DNA of 64,000 bases from Sunxiuqinia sp963678245 (GCA_965140765.1 OZ223309.1:1488001-1552000); one strand, 5' to 3'. Shown: positions 18,957-28,517, numbered from the stretch's first letter. Numbers and translations are program-made. Notes: generated from the sequence alone by a model not told the origin.

Positions 18957-21221
18957 ATGAAACAAACCAACTATCAACTTTTTGATTTTATGGATTTCGA
19001 TCCGGCAATGTCTGGAAGGGAGATTTTATGGAAGGCTTGTGCTCCGGTATCATTGGAGGTTGATGGAACAGATGTGGTGTTCGAAATTCCATTTCAGAAA
19101 CAAAAAATTTCGAATGATATTGAACCCGATAAAGAAACTCCACGAAAAATTTATTCGCTTCGAATCCGTGCCTACGGATCAAAGATCGTTCGGTTAGCTA
19201 TTGGTTTTGAAACAGCTGCCATGCCCGATTCAGTGATGTTGGATATGCATCCGGAACTCCAGCTTAATCCGCTTCATGTCGAAAAAACGGACAAAGAATG
19301 GCTAATTAAGGATGCTCGCGGAGTTTTGAAAGCTTCGTTAAATCGTCAGCCGATAGAATTGGACTTTTGGAGCGATTTGGTTCCGGCACCGGAAGAAACT
19401 CTTGATTTGAAGCTGTATCCTGATGGAATAAAGGAAGTTAAATTAAGTGCTTACGATCAGTTCTTTCCGGCGCGCCACGATGCCTATGCATTAGCCGTTG
19501 TTGAAGATAATGGTAAGTTCGATCGAACAACCCTGTCTTTTCTCGCGCAGCCTGATGAGAAATTTGTTGGTTCAGGTGAACGGTTCTCCAAATTGGATTT
19601 GTCAGGACAAACATTTCAGCTAAAAAATCAGGACGGGCAGGGAGTCAATAACCGACGGACTTATAAGAATGTACCCTTTCTGATGTCCAGTCGGATGTAT
19701 GGAATATTTATGCACACTTCGGCTCACGGGAAATTATCAGTAACCGATCATTCTACTCGCTCGGTGCAATTGCTGGTAGAAGAGCCGGCGATTGATGTTT
19801 TTCTGATTGGGGGAGATGAGCCCGAAGAAATTTTAAAAGGCTATCGTCAACTAACAGGTTTTCCGACCATGCTTCCAAAATGGAGTTTCGGTACCTGGAT
19901 GAGCCGGATGACCTATTTTTCGGAAGAGGAAGTAACTGAAATTTGTAATCGCCTACGGAAGGAAGACTTCCCCTGCGATGTCATTCATTTGGATACGGGG
20001 TGGTTTAGAACTGATTGGTTGTGTGAGTGGAGATTTAATCCGGAACGTTTTCCTGATCCGAAACGATTTGTACAGAATTTGCGCAACGATGGTTACAAGG
20101 TAAGTTTGTGGCAAATGCCCTATATTGCTGCCGAAGCGGAACAACTTGAAGAGGCACACGACAATAATTACATGTGTAAAGTGAACGAAGTTAAGCAGCA
20201 GGGTGGCTCAAATTTCAGCGCATTAGATTATGCGGGCACTATCGATTTTACCTACCCCAAAGCTGTTGAATGGTATAAAGAATTGCTGAAGGAGCTACTC
20301 GAAATGGGAGTGGTTTGTATTAAAACTGACTTTGGCGAAGACATTCATATGGACGCAGATTACCATGCCATGTCGCCCGATAAGTTGAACAATTTATATG
20401 CATTGTTTTATCAAAAAGCAGCGTATGAAATAACCAAAGAAGTAACTGGCGATGGCATTGTTTGGGCGCGTGCCGGTTGGGCTGGTTGTCAGCGTTATCC
20501 GTTACATTGGGGTGGCGATTCGGCTTGCTCGTGGGATGGCTTGGCCGGTTCGTTAAAGGGAGGTTTGCATATTGGCCTCTCCGGATTTGGCTTTTGGAGT
20601 CACGATGTTCCCGGTTTTCATGGTGTGCCGAATTTTATGAACTCAGTGGTTCCTGACGATTTATACGTGCGTTGGACTCAGTTCGGCGTATTCTCGTCGC
20701 ACCTGCGTTATCATGGAACGTCCAAGCGTGAGCCATACGAATATCCGGCAATTTCAGGAATTGTTCGCAAGTGGCTGAAACTTCGTTACGCCTTAATTCC
20801 ATACTTGCTGGAGCAAAGTGAAAAAACAACACAAACCGGTTTCCCTGTGCTTCGAGCTTTGATCTTTCATCACCCAAAAGACAAAATGTGTTGGCATATT
20901 GATGATCAGTATTATTTCGGAGATGATTTTATGGTTGCTCCGGTTATGAATAGTGAGAATAAGCGAGATGTGTATGTGCCTGAAGGAGAATGGGTGAATC
21001 TGTTTTCGGGCGAGCTTATTCAAGGTAATCGTTGGTTGAATGATTTTGAGTGCCCATTGGATGAAATGCCGGTGTGGGTGAAAAAAGGAGCACAGATTTC
21101 AGTTTATCCACACCATGTATCCAACACCGATGAAATTGATTTAGCAAAGACCAAAAAACTCGTTTTTGCTGAAACTTACACCGGAATTGTGAATAGTATC
21201 CTGGCGGATTTATTGAAATAG
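18957..21221 (+). CDS. GH31 alpha-glycosidase, YicI-like (alpha-xylosidase type), cytoplasmic
   Basis: 754 residues, close to the 772 of E. coli YicI. No signal peptide, so it acts on imported oligosaccharides. ATG 18957 is chosen over the adjacent TTG. The catalytic nucleophile is Asp458 in IKTDFGED, and the acid/base is Asp521 in WGGDSACSWD. Other GH31 blocks: CDVIHLDTGWFRTDW, GFGFWSHDVPGFHG and YYFGDDFMVAPVM. The family cleaves alpha-xylosides, alpha-glucosides or similar bonds; the KTDFGE form favours alpha-xylosidase-like members. The truncated copy of its 5' end lies at 17550. It is divergent from the AraC gene and probably heads the downstream transcript. Confidence 0.88.
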   Translation: MKQTNYQLFDFMDFDPAMSGREILWKACAPVSLEVDGTDVVFEIPFQKQKISNDIEPDKETPRKIYSLRIRAYGSKIVRLAIGFETAAMPDSVMLDMHPELQLNPLHVEKTDKEWLIKDARGVLKASLNRQPIELDFWSDLVPAPEETLDLKLYPDGIKEVKLSAYDQFFPARHDAYALAVVEDNGKFDRTTLSFLAQPDEKFVGSGERFSKLDLSGQTFQLKNQDGQGVNNRRTYKNVPFLMSSRMYGIFMHTSAHGKLSVTDHSTRSVQLLVEEPAIDVFLIGGDEPEEILKGYRQLTGFPTMLPKWSFGTWMSRMTYFSEEEVTEICNRLRKEDFPCDVIHLDTGWFRTDWLCEWRFNPERFPDPKRFVQNLRNDGYKVSLWQMPYIAAEAEQLEEAHDNNYMCKVNEVKQQGGSNFSALDYAGTIDFTYPKAVEWYKELLKELLEMGVVCIKTDFGEDIHMDADYHAMSPDKLNNLYALFYQKAAYEITKEVTGDGIVWARAGWAGCQRYPLHWGGDSACSWDGLAGSLKGGLHIGLSGFGFWSHDVPGFHGVPNFMNSVVPDDLYVRWTQFGVFSSHLRYHGTSKREPYEYPAISGIVRKWLKLRYALIPYLLEQSEKTTQTGFPVLRALIFHHPKDKMCWHIDDQYYFGDDFMVAPVMNSENKRDVYVPEGEWVNLFSGELIQGNRWLNDFECPLDEMPVWVKKGAQISVYPHHVSNTDEIDLAKTKKLVFAETYTGIVNSILADLLK

Positions 21222-21341
21222 AATATGGATTGCGAAGAAAAAAATAGAAATAAAAAACAACCAATAACCGATTTCCAGAGGCACTTGAATTTGTAGATAC
21301 AACTGGAAATTGAAACTTTAAACTTAGAACTCGAAACTAAA

Positions 21342-22406
21342 ATGAATACCTGGAAAGAAAACATAGATGAATCAAAGCAGAATTTCCTCAATTGGTGGAA
21401 CCAAAAGGGAATTATTCTGAATATGTGGGAGCACCTGCAAAAAGACGGAGCACCACACGCTGACATCTCAAAACCAACTGATGCCAAGGATTTGAAACAA
21501 TACTGGTTCGATCCGGTTTGGCGCGCTGAAAATCTCAATTACCAACTGTCACGGAGTTCTTTTAAGGCTGATATTATGCCTATTGCTAATACGCATTTAG
21601 GCCCTGGTTCGCTGGCTGCCTTAATGGGCGCAGAACTGGAAGGCGGAGAAGATACTATCTGGATCAGGCACAAAGAAGGTATTGATATGAACCTGACGTT
21701 TGATGAAACTGCACCGGCCTGGAAACTGCACATGGAGCTGCTGAACGAGTGCAAAAAGCGTTCAAATGGCAACTATTACGTTGGGTGCCCCGACTTGGTT
21801 GAAGGGCTGGATGTGTTGGCCAGTATTAAGGGAACACAAGACCTGCTGATGGATATGATTATGCAGCCGGAAGAATTGGAAGTGCAACTTCAGCAGGTGA
21901 ATGATGTCTATTTTCAGGCTTTTAACAAAATTTACGATGTTATTCAGGAAGATGGAGAAATGGCTTATTGCTACTTTTCGATTTGGGCCCCGGGAACGGT
22001 CTCAAAAGTACAGTCCGATATCTCGATCATGATTTCGGAGGAAGACTACATTCGTTTTGTATTGCCTTACATCAAAGAGCAATGTCAGAAGATTGATTAC
22101 ACGTTGTATCATTTGGATGGAGTGGGAGCACAACGACACCTGGATGCCATTTTGAGCATTGACGAATTGAATGCCATTCAGTGGACTCCCGGGGTGGGCG
22201 AACCACAAGGTGGCGATCCTTGCTGGTACGATTTGTACAAGCGAATTCTCGCTGGCGGAAAATCCATTATGGCCAACTGGGTGACTTTGGACGAATTGGA
22301 GCCTCTGATTGATAATATTGGAACAGATGGTTTGCACATCAATGTTGATTTCAAATCAGAGAAGGATATTGATGCAGCCTTAAAAATTGTAGATAAATAT
22401 AGATAG
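21342..22406 (+). CDS. Uroporphyrinogen decarboxylase-family (UROD) protein, putative substrate:corrinoid methyltransferase
   Basis: 354 residues, UROD fold. True HemE lies elsewhere in metabolism; this one lacks HemE's N-terminal arginine-rich motif and sits among sugar genes. Such UROD relatives (MtaA, MtbA, CmuA) move methyl groups to or from corrinoid proteins. Here YHLDGVGAQRHLDAI places His257 and Asp259 in the pocket region, but the HxC zinc motif of MtaA is absent. Together with the corrinoid carrier at 28518 and the second UROD protein at 29189, it is the best candidate for the enzyme that takes the methyl group from the substrate. Fold call good; role inferred. Confidence 0.65.
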   Translation: MNTWKENIDESKQNFLNWWNQKGIILNMWEHLQKDGAPHADISKPTDAKDLKQYWFDPVWRAENLNYQLSRSSFKADIMPIANTHLGPGSLAALMGAELEGGEDTIWIRHKEGIDMNLTFDETAPAWKLHMELLNECKKRSNGNYYVGCPDLVEGLDVLASIKGTQDLLMDMIMQPEELEVQLQQVNDVYFQAFNKIYDVIQEDGEMAYCYFSIWAPGTVSKVQSDISIMISEEDYIRFVLPYIKEQCQKIDYTLYHLDGVGAQRHLDAILSIDELNAIQWTPGVGEPQGGDPCWYDLYKRILAGGKSIMANWVTLDELEPLIDNIGTDGLHINVDFKSEKDIDAALKIVDKYR

Positions 22407-22471
22407 AATAGGATTGGCTATTTGTTGTGGCTAACACGTATTTGGTTTATTAAACTTGAAATATTACGAAG

Positions 22472-23551
22472 ATGTTGAAGATAGGAATTTTAGGATTGGG
22501 GGAAGGACGGAGTACAATGTCTGCTGTCCTGAATAGCGCAAAATGGGAGTTGAAAACTGTTTGCGACTTAAACATAGATCTGTGTAAACAGCGGGCTAAA
22601 GAGTTCGATTTTCATAATTACACGACTAATTTAGAAGAGATGTTGAGTGATCCTGAGATTGATGTTGTTGGTATTTATACTCCTGATCATTTACATGCCA
22701 CGCACATAAAAATGGCGCTTTCTCATGGGAAACATGTGGTTTGCACAAAACCATTGCTCGATGATTTGGTGGAAGCGGCGAGCTTACTGGAATTGAGCCA
22801 TAAAGTTGGCAAACGAGTATTTGTGGGGCAAAGCTCCCGCTTTTTTGAGCCGATGAAAAAGCAACGACTTGATTTTGAAAATGGAGCAATAGGAGAGCTT
22901 GTTACTGTTGAGGCTCACTATAATGCCGACCACCGTTGGTTTTTAGGTAAAGGTTGGTCGTTGCAGGATAGTTTCAAGTGGTTGTTTGGAGGATTGAGCC
23001 ACCCGGTAGATTTTATACGCTGGTACATGCCCGAAATTGAGGAAGTAATGGGTTATGGCATGTTAAGTCCGAATGGGGTAGCAGGAGGATTGAAAAACCA
23101 AGATACCATGCACTTTATTTTTAAAGCCAAGGACGGACGTATCGCACGAGTAAGTGGATCGTATTCAGGACCGGTTCAACCGGCAATTCGCGAGAGTGAA
23201 ATGAGCTGTGTTCTTCGCGGAACGGAAGGTTGCAGCCAAGGCGACTACATGGATTTACGATACACTATTGCTAATAAAAATGGGGAGGACAAGCAAATCA
23301 CATTTGATGATCAGCTGAAATACTACTTCCGGTTTGAAGGGAAGAGCCACCACGCTGGTGAATACAATAATTATTTGGAGCATTTTGCCGACAGCATTGA
23401 AAAAGGTTTCGTCGCCTATCCGGATTTAAAAGAAGGAATTGGTACGGTGGCTTTGCTAAAAACAATGGAGAAAACACTGGCTTCGGGAAAACCAGAGAAA
23501 GTACAAGATACCATTGACGAATACGGCCTTGCGTCATTTCTGAATCCATAA
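22472..23551 (+). CDS. Gfo/Idh/MocA-family NAD(P)-dependent oxidoreductase
   Basis: 359 residues. The N-terminal Rossmann domain starts KIGILGLGEGRSTM, with the GxGxG-like loop. VCTKPLLDD at about residues 90-98 corresponds to the family's EKP motif, with Thr in place of Glu and the catalytic Lys kept. The C-terminal alpha/beta domain has GLSHPVDFIRWYMPEIEEV. The family oxidises or reduces sugars and cyclitols. It lies between the UROD-like gene and the dioxygenase in a tight run (65 and 31 bases apart). Substrate unknown; a methylated or oxidised sugar intermediate is possible. Confidence 0.88.
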   Translation: MLKIGILGLGEGRSTMSAVLNSAKWELKTVCDLNIDLCKQRAKEFDFHNYTTNLEEMLSDPEIDVVGIYTPDHLHATHIKMALSHGKHVVCTKPLLDDLVEAASLLELSHKVGKRVFVGQSSRFFEPMKKQRLDFENGAIGELVTVEAHYNADHRWFLGKGWSLQDSFKWLFGGLSHPVDFIRWYMPEIEEVMGYGMLSPNGVAGGLKNQDTMHFIFKAKDGRIARVSGSYSGPVQPAIRESEMSCVLRGTEGCSQGDYMDLRYTIANKNGEDKQITFDDQLKYYFRFEGKSHHAGEYNNYLEHFADSIEKGFVAYPDLKEGIGTVALLKTMEKTLASGKPEKVQDTIDEYGLASFLNP

Positions 23552-23582
23552 CATTTCTAATAATAATCTAAAAATAAACACA

Positions 23583-24326
23583 ATGAGTACAATTATTACC
23601 AAAGAACAGGTTGAGCAGTATAAGCGCGACGGCTTCGTGATTTTGCGTAACGTAATTTCACAGGAGATGATTCAAAAGATCCAGGGTGAATGCGAACGTT
23701 TCATCAAGGAGAAAGATGCTGAAATGGACGCCAAAGGGGTTGAAGTTGATGAGATCAACCACAAAGGGAAAAGGTATTTCATTGCGATGAAAAACAAATC
23801 AAGCCAACCGATGCAGGAGCTTTTGTTTGGAAAAGAAATGGAAGAAATTACCCGAAGTATTCTGGGTGATGATGTGTATCTGTTTTTAGAACAATATGTG
23901 GTAAAAGCTGCCGATAAGGGAATGAAATTTGCGTGGCATCAGGATTCGGGATATGTGAAGGAAAAGCATAATCCGTATTTGTCGTGCTGGTTGCCATTGG
24001 ACGATGTAAATGAAGAGAACGGAACCGTATATTTATTAACTTATGACGAAGCTAGAACAAGAGAACGGATCGATCATACTCTTGAGGCAGGAACAAACGA
24101 TATGATCGGATATGCTGGAGATAATGCCGGAGTTCCGGCAGTACTGAACATAGGAGATATTGCACTTTTCTCAAGTGTTTGCTTTCACAGAAGTGGATCG
24201 AACAATACCGATAAGTCCAGAAGAGTGCTGCTGATGCAATATTCAGATCAGCCCATTTTAAAGGATGATGGAAGCCCGCTTTATCTTGTTGATCCATTTG
24301 TGGTAAATGGCAAATTACAAAAGTAG
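23583..24326 (+). CDS. Phytanoyl-CoA dioxygenase-family Fe(II)/2-oxoglutarate oxygenase
   Basis: 247 residues, cytoplasmic. The facial triad is visible: His119 and Asp121 in WHQDSGY and His202 in CFHRSGSN; Arg213 or Arg214 would bind 2-oxoglutarate. PhyH-family enzymes hydroxylate small molecules using O2. Hydroxylating an O-methyl carbon would release formaldehyde, so this gene could give an oxidative route of demethylation beside the corrinoid system. That is speculation. It requires oxygen, in agreement with HemF. It is followed after 4 bases by the TIM-barrel gene. Confidence 0.85.
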   Translation: MSTIITKEQVEQYKRDGFVILRNVISQEMIQKIQGECERFIKEKDAEMDAKGVEVDEINHKGKRYFIAMKNKSSQPMQELLFGKEMEEITRSILGDDVYLFLEQYVVKAADKGMKFAWHQDSGYVKEKHNPYLSCWLPLDDVNEENGTVYLLTYDEARTRERIDHTLEAGTNDMIGYAGDNAGVPAVLNIGDIALFSSVCFHRSGSNNTDKSRRVLLMQYSDQPILKDDGSPLYLVDPFVVNGKLQK

Positions 24327-24330
24327 AAGT

Positions 24331-25206
24331 ATGATGATTAAAAATACGAATGATGGAACTCAAAAGCAGCCTTATTTAAGATTGGATATAAACTATGGAA
24401 ATTGTAGTGATCTGCCTTCGTTTTCGGCAGGTCCTCGCGGTAACAATGAAGAAAAACACAATGCCATTAAAGCAGCCGGATACGCAGGTGTGCAAGATGG
24501 CGATCCTGATTTATGTAAGAAACTGGGGTTGGAACTAACCGCACATGCTCGGATTAACAAGGTAGGTGAGCTGGATGATCTGCTTCCTAAGTGGAAAAAG
24601 GAAAATTTCAATTGTGCCACCCTGCATGTTGGTTGGGGAATGGAAAGAGATAAGGAGATCGATGAGCTGGTTCAATATGTATTGGATATGTCAGTAAAAA
24701 ACGATTTCCCAATTTATTTTGAAACCCATCGGTCGACCATTACTCAGGATATGCAGCGAACGGTTGAACTCATCAAGCGATTCCCCGAGATTCGTTTTAA
24801 TGGGGATTTCTCGCATTGGTACACTGGGCAGGAAATGGTGTACGGCGGAATTGAAAACAAGTGGGATTTTATCGCTCCGGTTTTTGATCGTGTTCGATTT
24901 GTGCATGGTCGTATTGGAAACCCTGGTAGTATTCAGGTTGATATCGCCGATGGTAAAAACCAGATTTATGTCGACCATTTCAAAGAGATGTGGACGCGTG
25001 CTTTCGCCGGATTTCTGAAAACGGCAAAACCTGGCGACTACCTCTGCTTTACGGTTGAATTGTTGCAAGCTGATATCTTCTATGCTCGGCAAATTCAAAA
25101 TGCACAGGGCGAACGGGTTGAAGAGGGTGACCGTTGGCAACAAGCTTTGCTTTACGGGCAAATTGCCAAAGAGTGCTGGAAAGAAGCTCAAAAAAGAATT
25201 GGATAA
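24331..25206 (+). CDS. Sugar phosphate isomerase/epimerase-like TIM-barrel protein
   Basis: 291 residues from ATG 24331 (24334 also possible), starting 4 bases after the dioxygenase stop; coupled translation is likely. The AP-endonuclease-2/xylose-isomerase-like barrel has probable metal ligands in FETHRSTIT, NGDFSHWY and RFVHGRIG, then a Glu near CFTVELLQ. No signal peptide. The family includes sugar and inosose isomerases, epimerases and dehydratases. The PUL context suggests a step in sugar catabolism; reaction unknown. Confidence 0.8.
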   Translation: MMIKNTNDGTQKQPYLRLDINYGNCSDLPSFSAGPRGNNEEKHNAIKAAGYAGVQDGDPDLCKKLGLELTAHARINKVGELDDLLPKWKKENFNCATLHVGWGMERDKEIDELVQYVLDMSVKNDFPIYFETHRSTITQDMQRTVELIKRFPEIRFNGDFSHWYTGQEMVYGGIENKWDFIAPVFDRVRFVHGRIGNPGSIQVDIADGKNQIYVDHFKEMWTRAFAGFLKTAKPGDYLCFTVELLQADIFYARQIQNAQGERVEEGDRWQQALLYGQIAKECWKEAQKRIG

Positions 25207-25253
25207 CTAAACAAATAGAAATAACTACGAGCAAAAAAACTAATCAAACTACT

Positions 25254-26843
25254 ATGGACAACATCAATAGTTTCCTAAACCCTCTTGATTTTATTATTGT
25301 CGGCATTTATCTGGTCGTTTTAATCGGAATTGGGTACTGGGTAAGTTTTGTGAAAAAAGAAGAAGGTGGAAATGACGAAAATTTGTTTTTGGCCGGTCAC
25401 TCTTTGGGTTGGCCAAGTATCGGTTTGACCATGTGGGGAACCAATGTTGGTCCGTCAATGTTGATTGCTTCTGCAAGTATCGGTTATACCACCGGTTTAG
25501 TTGCCGGTAATTTTGCATGGTACGCATTTGTTTTCATCTTTTTGCTGGCTACCGTTTTTGCACCACGCTATCTTGGTGCAAATGTGCAAACGCTACCCGA
25601 ATTTATGGGGCGGCGTTTTGGGCAATCTACCCGAAGTATCCTGGCTTGGTACACACTAGTCACTATTCTTATTTCGTGGTTGGCACTCACTTTGTTTGCC
25701 GGCGGAATTCTAGTAGGACAAATCTTAGATCTCCCATTGTGGATGTCGGTTGTTATTTTAGTAGTTATTGCTGCTTTTTTCACTATTGCCGGTGGTTTGA
25801 AGGCCATTGCATACACCAATGTTTTTCAGATGATTTTGCTAATTGCTGTTTCCCTGATTTTGACAGTGGTTGGTGTTGTCAAGGCAGGTGGCCCGATGGA
25901 GATTTTTCATAATACTCCGGGCAGCTACTGGAACTTGCTTCTGCCCATGGATGATAAAAACTACCCATGGCTCGCTATTGTGCTCGGATATCCCATTATG
26001 GGAGTTTGGTTTTGGTGTACCGACCAATCGATGGTACAATCGGTACTTGGTGCTAGAAGCTTAAAGCATGGACAGCTCGGTGCCAACTTTACGGGATGGT
26101 TGAAAATATTGGATGTGGCACTGTTTATTATTCCCGGTATTACTTGTTTTGTGCTATTTCCCGGTCTTAAAAATCCGGATGAGGCCTACATGACCATGGT
26201 GACACGATTGCTGCCATCAGGAATGATTGGACTGGTGATGGCCGTGTTGATTGCAGCCTTGGTAAGTACCATCGACTCGGCATTAAACTCATTGAGTACT
26301 GTTTTCACCATGGATATTTATGTGAAGAATTACAAACCTCATGCAACACAAAAGGAGATTGTATCGATTGGACGTATCGTTACGGTTTTAGGTGCTTTTA
26401 TAGCCGTTTTCATGGCTGTGGCCATTGATAGCATAAAAGGATTGAATCTTTTTGATATTTTCCAGGCCATATTAGGATTCATTGCCCCTCCAATGTCGGT
26501 CGTGTTTTTATTCGGAGTACTTTGGAAGAAAGCTACCCGAAGAGCTGCAAACTTTATACTTTCAGTTGGTACTTTAATTAGTCTGGGGCTTGGTGTTACG
26601 TATTTGTGGATTTTGCCAAAAGACAAATATGATTTCTGGCCTCACTTTTTGTTATTGTCCTTCTTTATTTTTATTGTGCTTGCCTTTTTGGCTTTCCTGA
26701 TTTCTTATTTCGATAAAAAATCAGAAGATCAAAATGTGTTGAATTATGATGAATTACATGTACCTTCAAAGAAAGTATGGATATTGTGGGGCGCTTTAAT
26801 TGTAGTGATGGTCGGTTTGTACATTTTGTTTAACGGACATTAA
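25254..26843 (+). CDS. SSS-family sodium:solute symporter
   Basis: 529 residues with about 13-14 membrane segments. Typical motifs: LAGHSLGWPSIGLTMWGTNVGPS near the N-terminus, GGLKAIAYTNVFQM in the middle, and STIDSALNSLSTVFTMDIY, which is the SSS signature. ATG 25254 gives a normal N-terminus (MDNINSFLNPLDFIIVG); upstream in-frame codons lie over the previous gene. It imports a released sugar or acid with Na+ across the inner membrane. It is placed between two TIM-barrel genes, 14 bases before the second. Substrate unknown. Confidence 0.93.
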   Translation: MDNINSFLNPLDFIIVGIYLVVLIGIGYWVSFVKKEEGGNDENLFLAGHSLGWPSIGLTMWGTNVGPSMLIASASIGYTTGLVAGNFAWYAFVFIFLLATVFAPRYLGANVQTLPEFMGRRFGQSTRSILAWYTLVTILISWLALTLFAGGILVGQILDLPLWMSVVILVVIAAFFTIAGGLKAIAYTNVFQMILLIAVSLILTVVGVVKAGGPMEIFHNTPGSYWNLLLPMDDKNYPWLAIVLGYPIMGVWFWCTDQSMVQSVLGARSLKHGQLGANFTGWLKILDVALFIIPGITCFVLFPGLKNPDEAYMTMVTRLLPSGMIGLVMAVLIAALVSTIDSALNSLSTVFTMDIYVKNYKPHATQKEIVSIGRIVTVLGAFIAVFMAVAIDSIKGLNLFDIFQAILGFIAPPMSVVFLFGVLWKKATRRAANFILSVGTLISLGLGVTYLWILPKDKYDFWPHFLLLSFFIFIVLAFLAFLISYFDKKSEDQNVLNYDELHVPSKKVWILWGALIVVMVGLYILFNGH

Positions 26844-26857
26844 AATTTAACTAACAG

Positions 26858-27769
26858 ATGACTGGAAAACCTAAAAGATTACTAAATAAATTTTCAATTT
26901 GGCTGATGGCTGGAATGCTGTTGAGTTTAATTGTTGGACATTCATGCAAACCTGCTCCGAAAGAAAAAAAGGAAATTCAGTATAAAGTTGGCGTCGTGGA
27001 TTTGATGATTCTGAAACGCCAAAAAATTAGTGCATTGCCTTTGGCAAAAGAAATTGGAGCCTATGGAGTGGAAGTGGATATGGGAGGACTGGGAAATCGA
27101 CCGACCTTTAATAATAAACTGATTGATCCGGTGATTCGAAAACAATATTTGGACACGGCTCGTCAGCTGGGTATCGAGATTAGTTCACTAGCTATGACAG
27201 GCTTTTATTCGCAGTCGCTTCCTGAAAGAAAAGGTGCTGTAGAGACGATTCAGGACTGCATCAATACAATGGTATTGATGGGGGTGAAGGTTGGATTTTT
27301 ACCATTAGGTGTTGAGGGCAATTTGGTTCAATATCCTGAACGGAGGGATGCAATTGTTGAACGGTTAAAAGAGGTTGGGAAGAAAGCTGAAGCCGCGGGT
27401 GTGGTTATTGGCATAGAAACTGCATTGGATGCAAAGGGAGAGGTGGAACTTCTGAATGATGTTGGATCTCTCGCAATTCGGATATGCTTCAATTTTGCCA
27501 ATCCATTAAAGAATGGTCGGGATATCAATGAAGAGTTGAAAATATTAGGTAAAGATAGAATCTGCGAGATTCATGCTACTAACTCCGATGGAGTGTGGTT
27601 GGAAAACGATCCGCAAATTGATATGCTTCAAATAAAAACGACCCTCGATGAATTGGGATGGAGTGGTTGGTTGCTGGTGGAAAGATCGCGTGATGCGAAT
27701 AATACTCGGGATGTTCGAGGTAATTTTGGCGCCAACGTTGCATACTTAAAATCTGTTTTCAATAAATAA
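26858..27769 (+). CDS. Envelope lipoprotein with sugar isomerase/epimerase-like TIM barrel
   Basis: 303 residues. The lipoprotein signal ends IVGHSC with lipidated Cys30, so the barrel lies outside the cytoplasm. Barrel blocks: YGVEVDMGGLG, VVIGIETALDAKGEVELL, RICFNFANPLKNGRD, ICEIHATNSDGVW and WSGWLLVERSRD. Several expected metal positions are kept (Glu in GIETA, His in EIHATN, Glu in LVERS). Cytoplasmic members use metals to isomerise sugars; an exported form is common in PULs but its role is unclear. It follows the symporter by 14 bases. Confidence 0.78.
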   Translation: MTGKPKRLLNKFSIWLMAGMLLSLIVGHSCKPAPKEKKEIQYKVGVVDLMILKRQKISALPLAKEIGAYGVEVDMGGLGNRPTFNNKLIDPVIRKQYLDTARQLGIEISSLAMTGFYSQSLPERKGAVETIQDCINTMVLMGVKVGFLPLGVEGNLVQYPERRDAIVERLKEVGKKAEAAGVVIGIETALDAKGEVELLNDVGSLAIRICFNFANPLKNGRDINEELKILGKDRICEIHATNSDGVWLENDPQIDMLQIKTTLDELGWSGWLLVERSRDANNTRDVRGNFGANVAYLKSVFNK

Positions 27770-27799
27770 ATGAAACTAAATATTAAAAGAACATAAGAC

Positions 27800-28462
27800 A
27801 TGAGACAAATTTCAATGGTTATTTTATTTGTATTTGCATTCAGTGCATACGGATCAGCCAACGTACTACAAAAGCATGAAGATGAAGCTTATTGGGAAGT
27901 TGTTAGTAAACGTGCTGAAAAGATTGTAGAAACTCTGGACATTGATGTTGAAGAAAAATTTAATCGGGTACGCGATCGGATTGCTCAACAATACTATGAT
28001 TTAAACGGTGTTCACGATCAATTAGAAGCTGACGTTAAAGCGTTGAAGGAAGAAGCTAAAGATGAGGAAAAGGAGAAAGAGAAGATTGAAGAATTGACGA
28101 AAAAGGCTGATCGGGAATTGGACAGTTTGCATAAAAGCTATTTGAAAAACCTGGCTAAAGATCTGAAGCCAGACCAAATAGAGAAAGTCAAGGACGGAAT
28201 GACATATAGTGTTTTCCCTCGTACCTATCAAGCTTTTCAGGAAATGATTCCTCAGCTTACCGAAGATCAAAAGAAATTTATTTATCAGGCTCTTTATGAT
28301 GCCCGGGAAAAAGCCATGGATGCGGGATCTTCAAAAGCAAAACATGCTTGGTTTGGAAAATATAAAGGACGCATCAATAATTACCTTTCAAAAGAAGGCT
28401 ACGACTTGAATAAAGAGAGTAAAGATTGGCACAAACGCATGGAAGATGCTAAAAAGAAGTAA
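27800..28462 (+). CDS. DUF3826-type secreted helical protein
   Basis: 220 residues. A signal peptide ends near AYGSA. The mature part is strongly charged and helical, with a coiled coil at about 70-125 rich in Glu and Lys (EEAKDEEKEKEKIEELTKK), then VKDGMTYSVFPRTYQAF and HAWFGKYKGRINNYLSKEGYDL at the C-terminus. This pattern fits the DUF3826 family, which is frequent in Bacteroidota sugar loci and has no established function. It sits between the lipoprotein barrel and the corrinoid protein gene. Confidence 0.7.
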   Translation: MRQISMVILFVFAFSAYGSANVLQKHEDEAYWEVVSKRAEKIVETLDIDVEEKFNRVRDRIAQQYYDLNGVHDQLEADVKALKEEAKDEEKEKEKIEELTKKADRELDSLHKSYLKNLAKDLKPDQIEKVKDGMTYSVFPRTYQAFQEMIPQLTEDQKKFIYQALYDAREKAMDAGSSKAKHAWFGKYKGRINNYLSKEGYDLNKESKDWHKRMEDAKKK

Positions 28463-28517
28463 GCTTATAGATCAAGATTTCTGCTGATAAAACCAAAACA
28501 TAAAATCAACTTAATTT

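Noticed and set aside
21342..22406. HemE (true uroporphyrinogen decarboxylase) linked with hemF and hemH
   Set aside because: It lacks the HemE N-terminal motif, is 20 kb away from the heme genes and lies within sugar genes; the methyltransferase branch of the family fits better.
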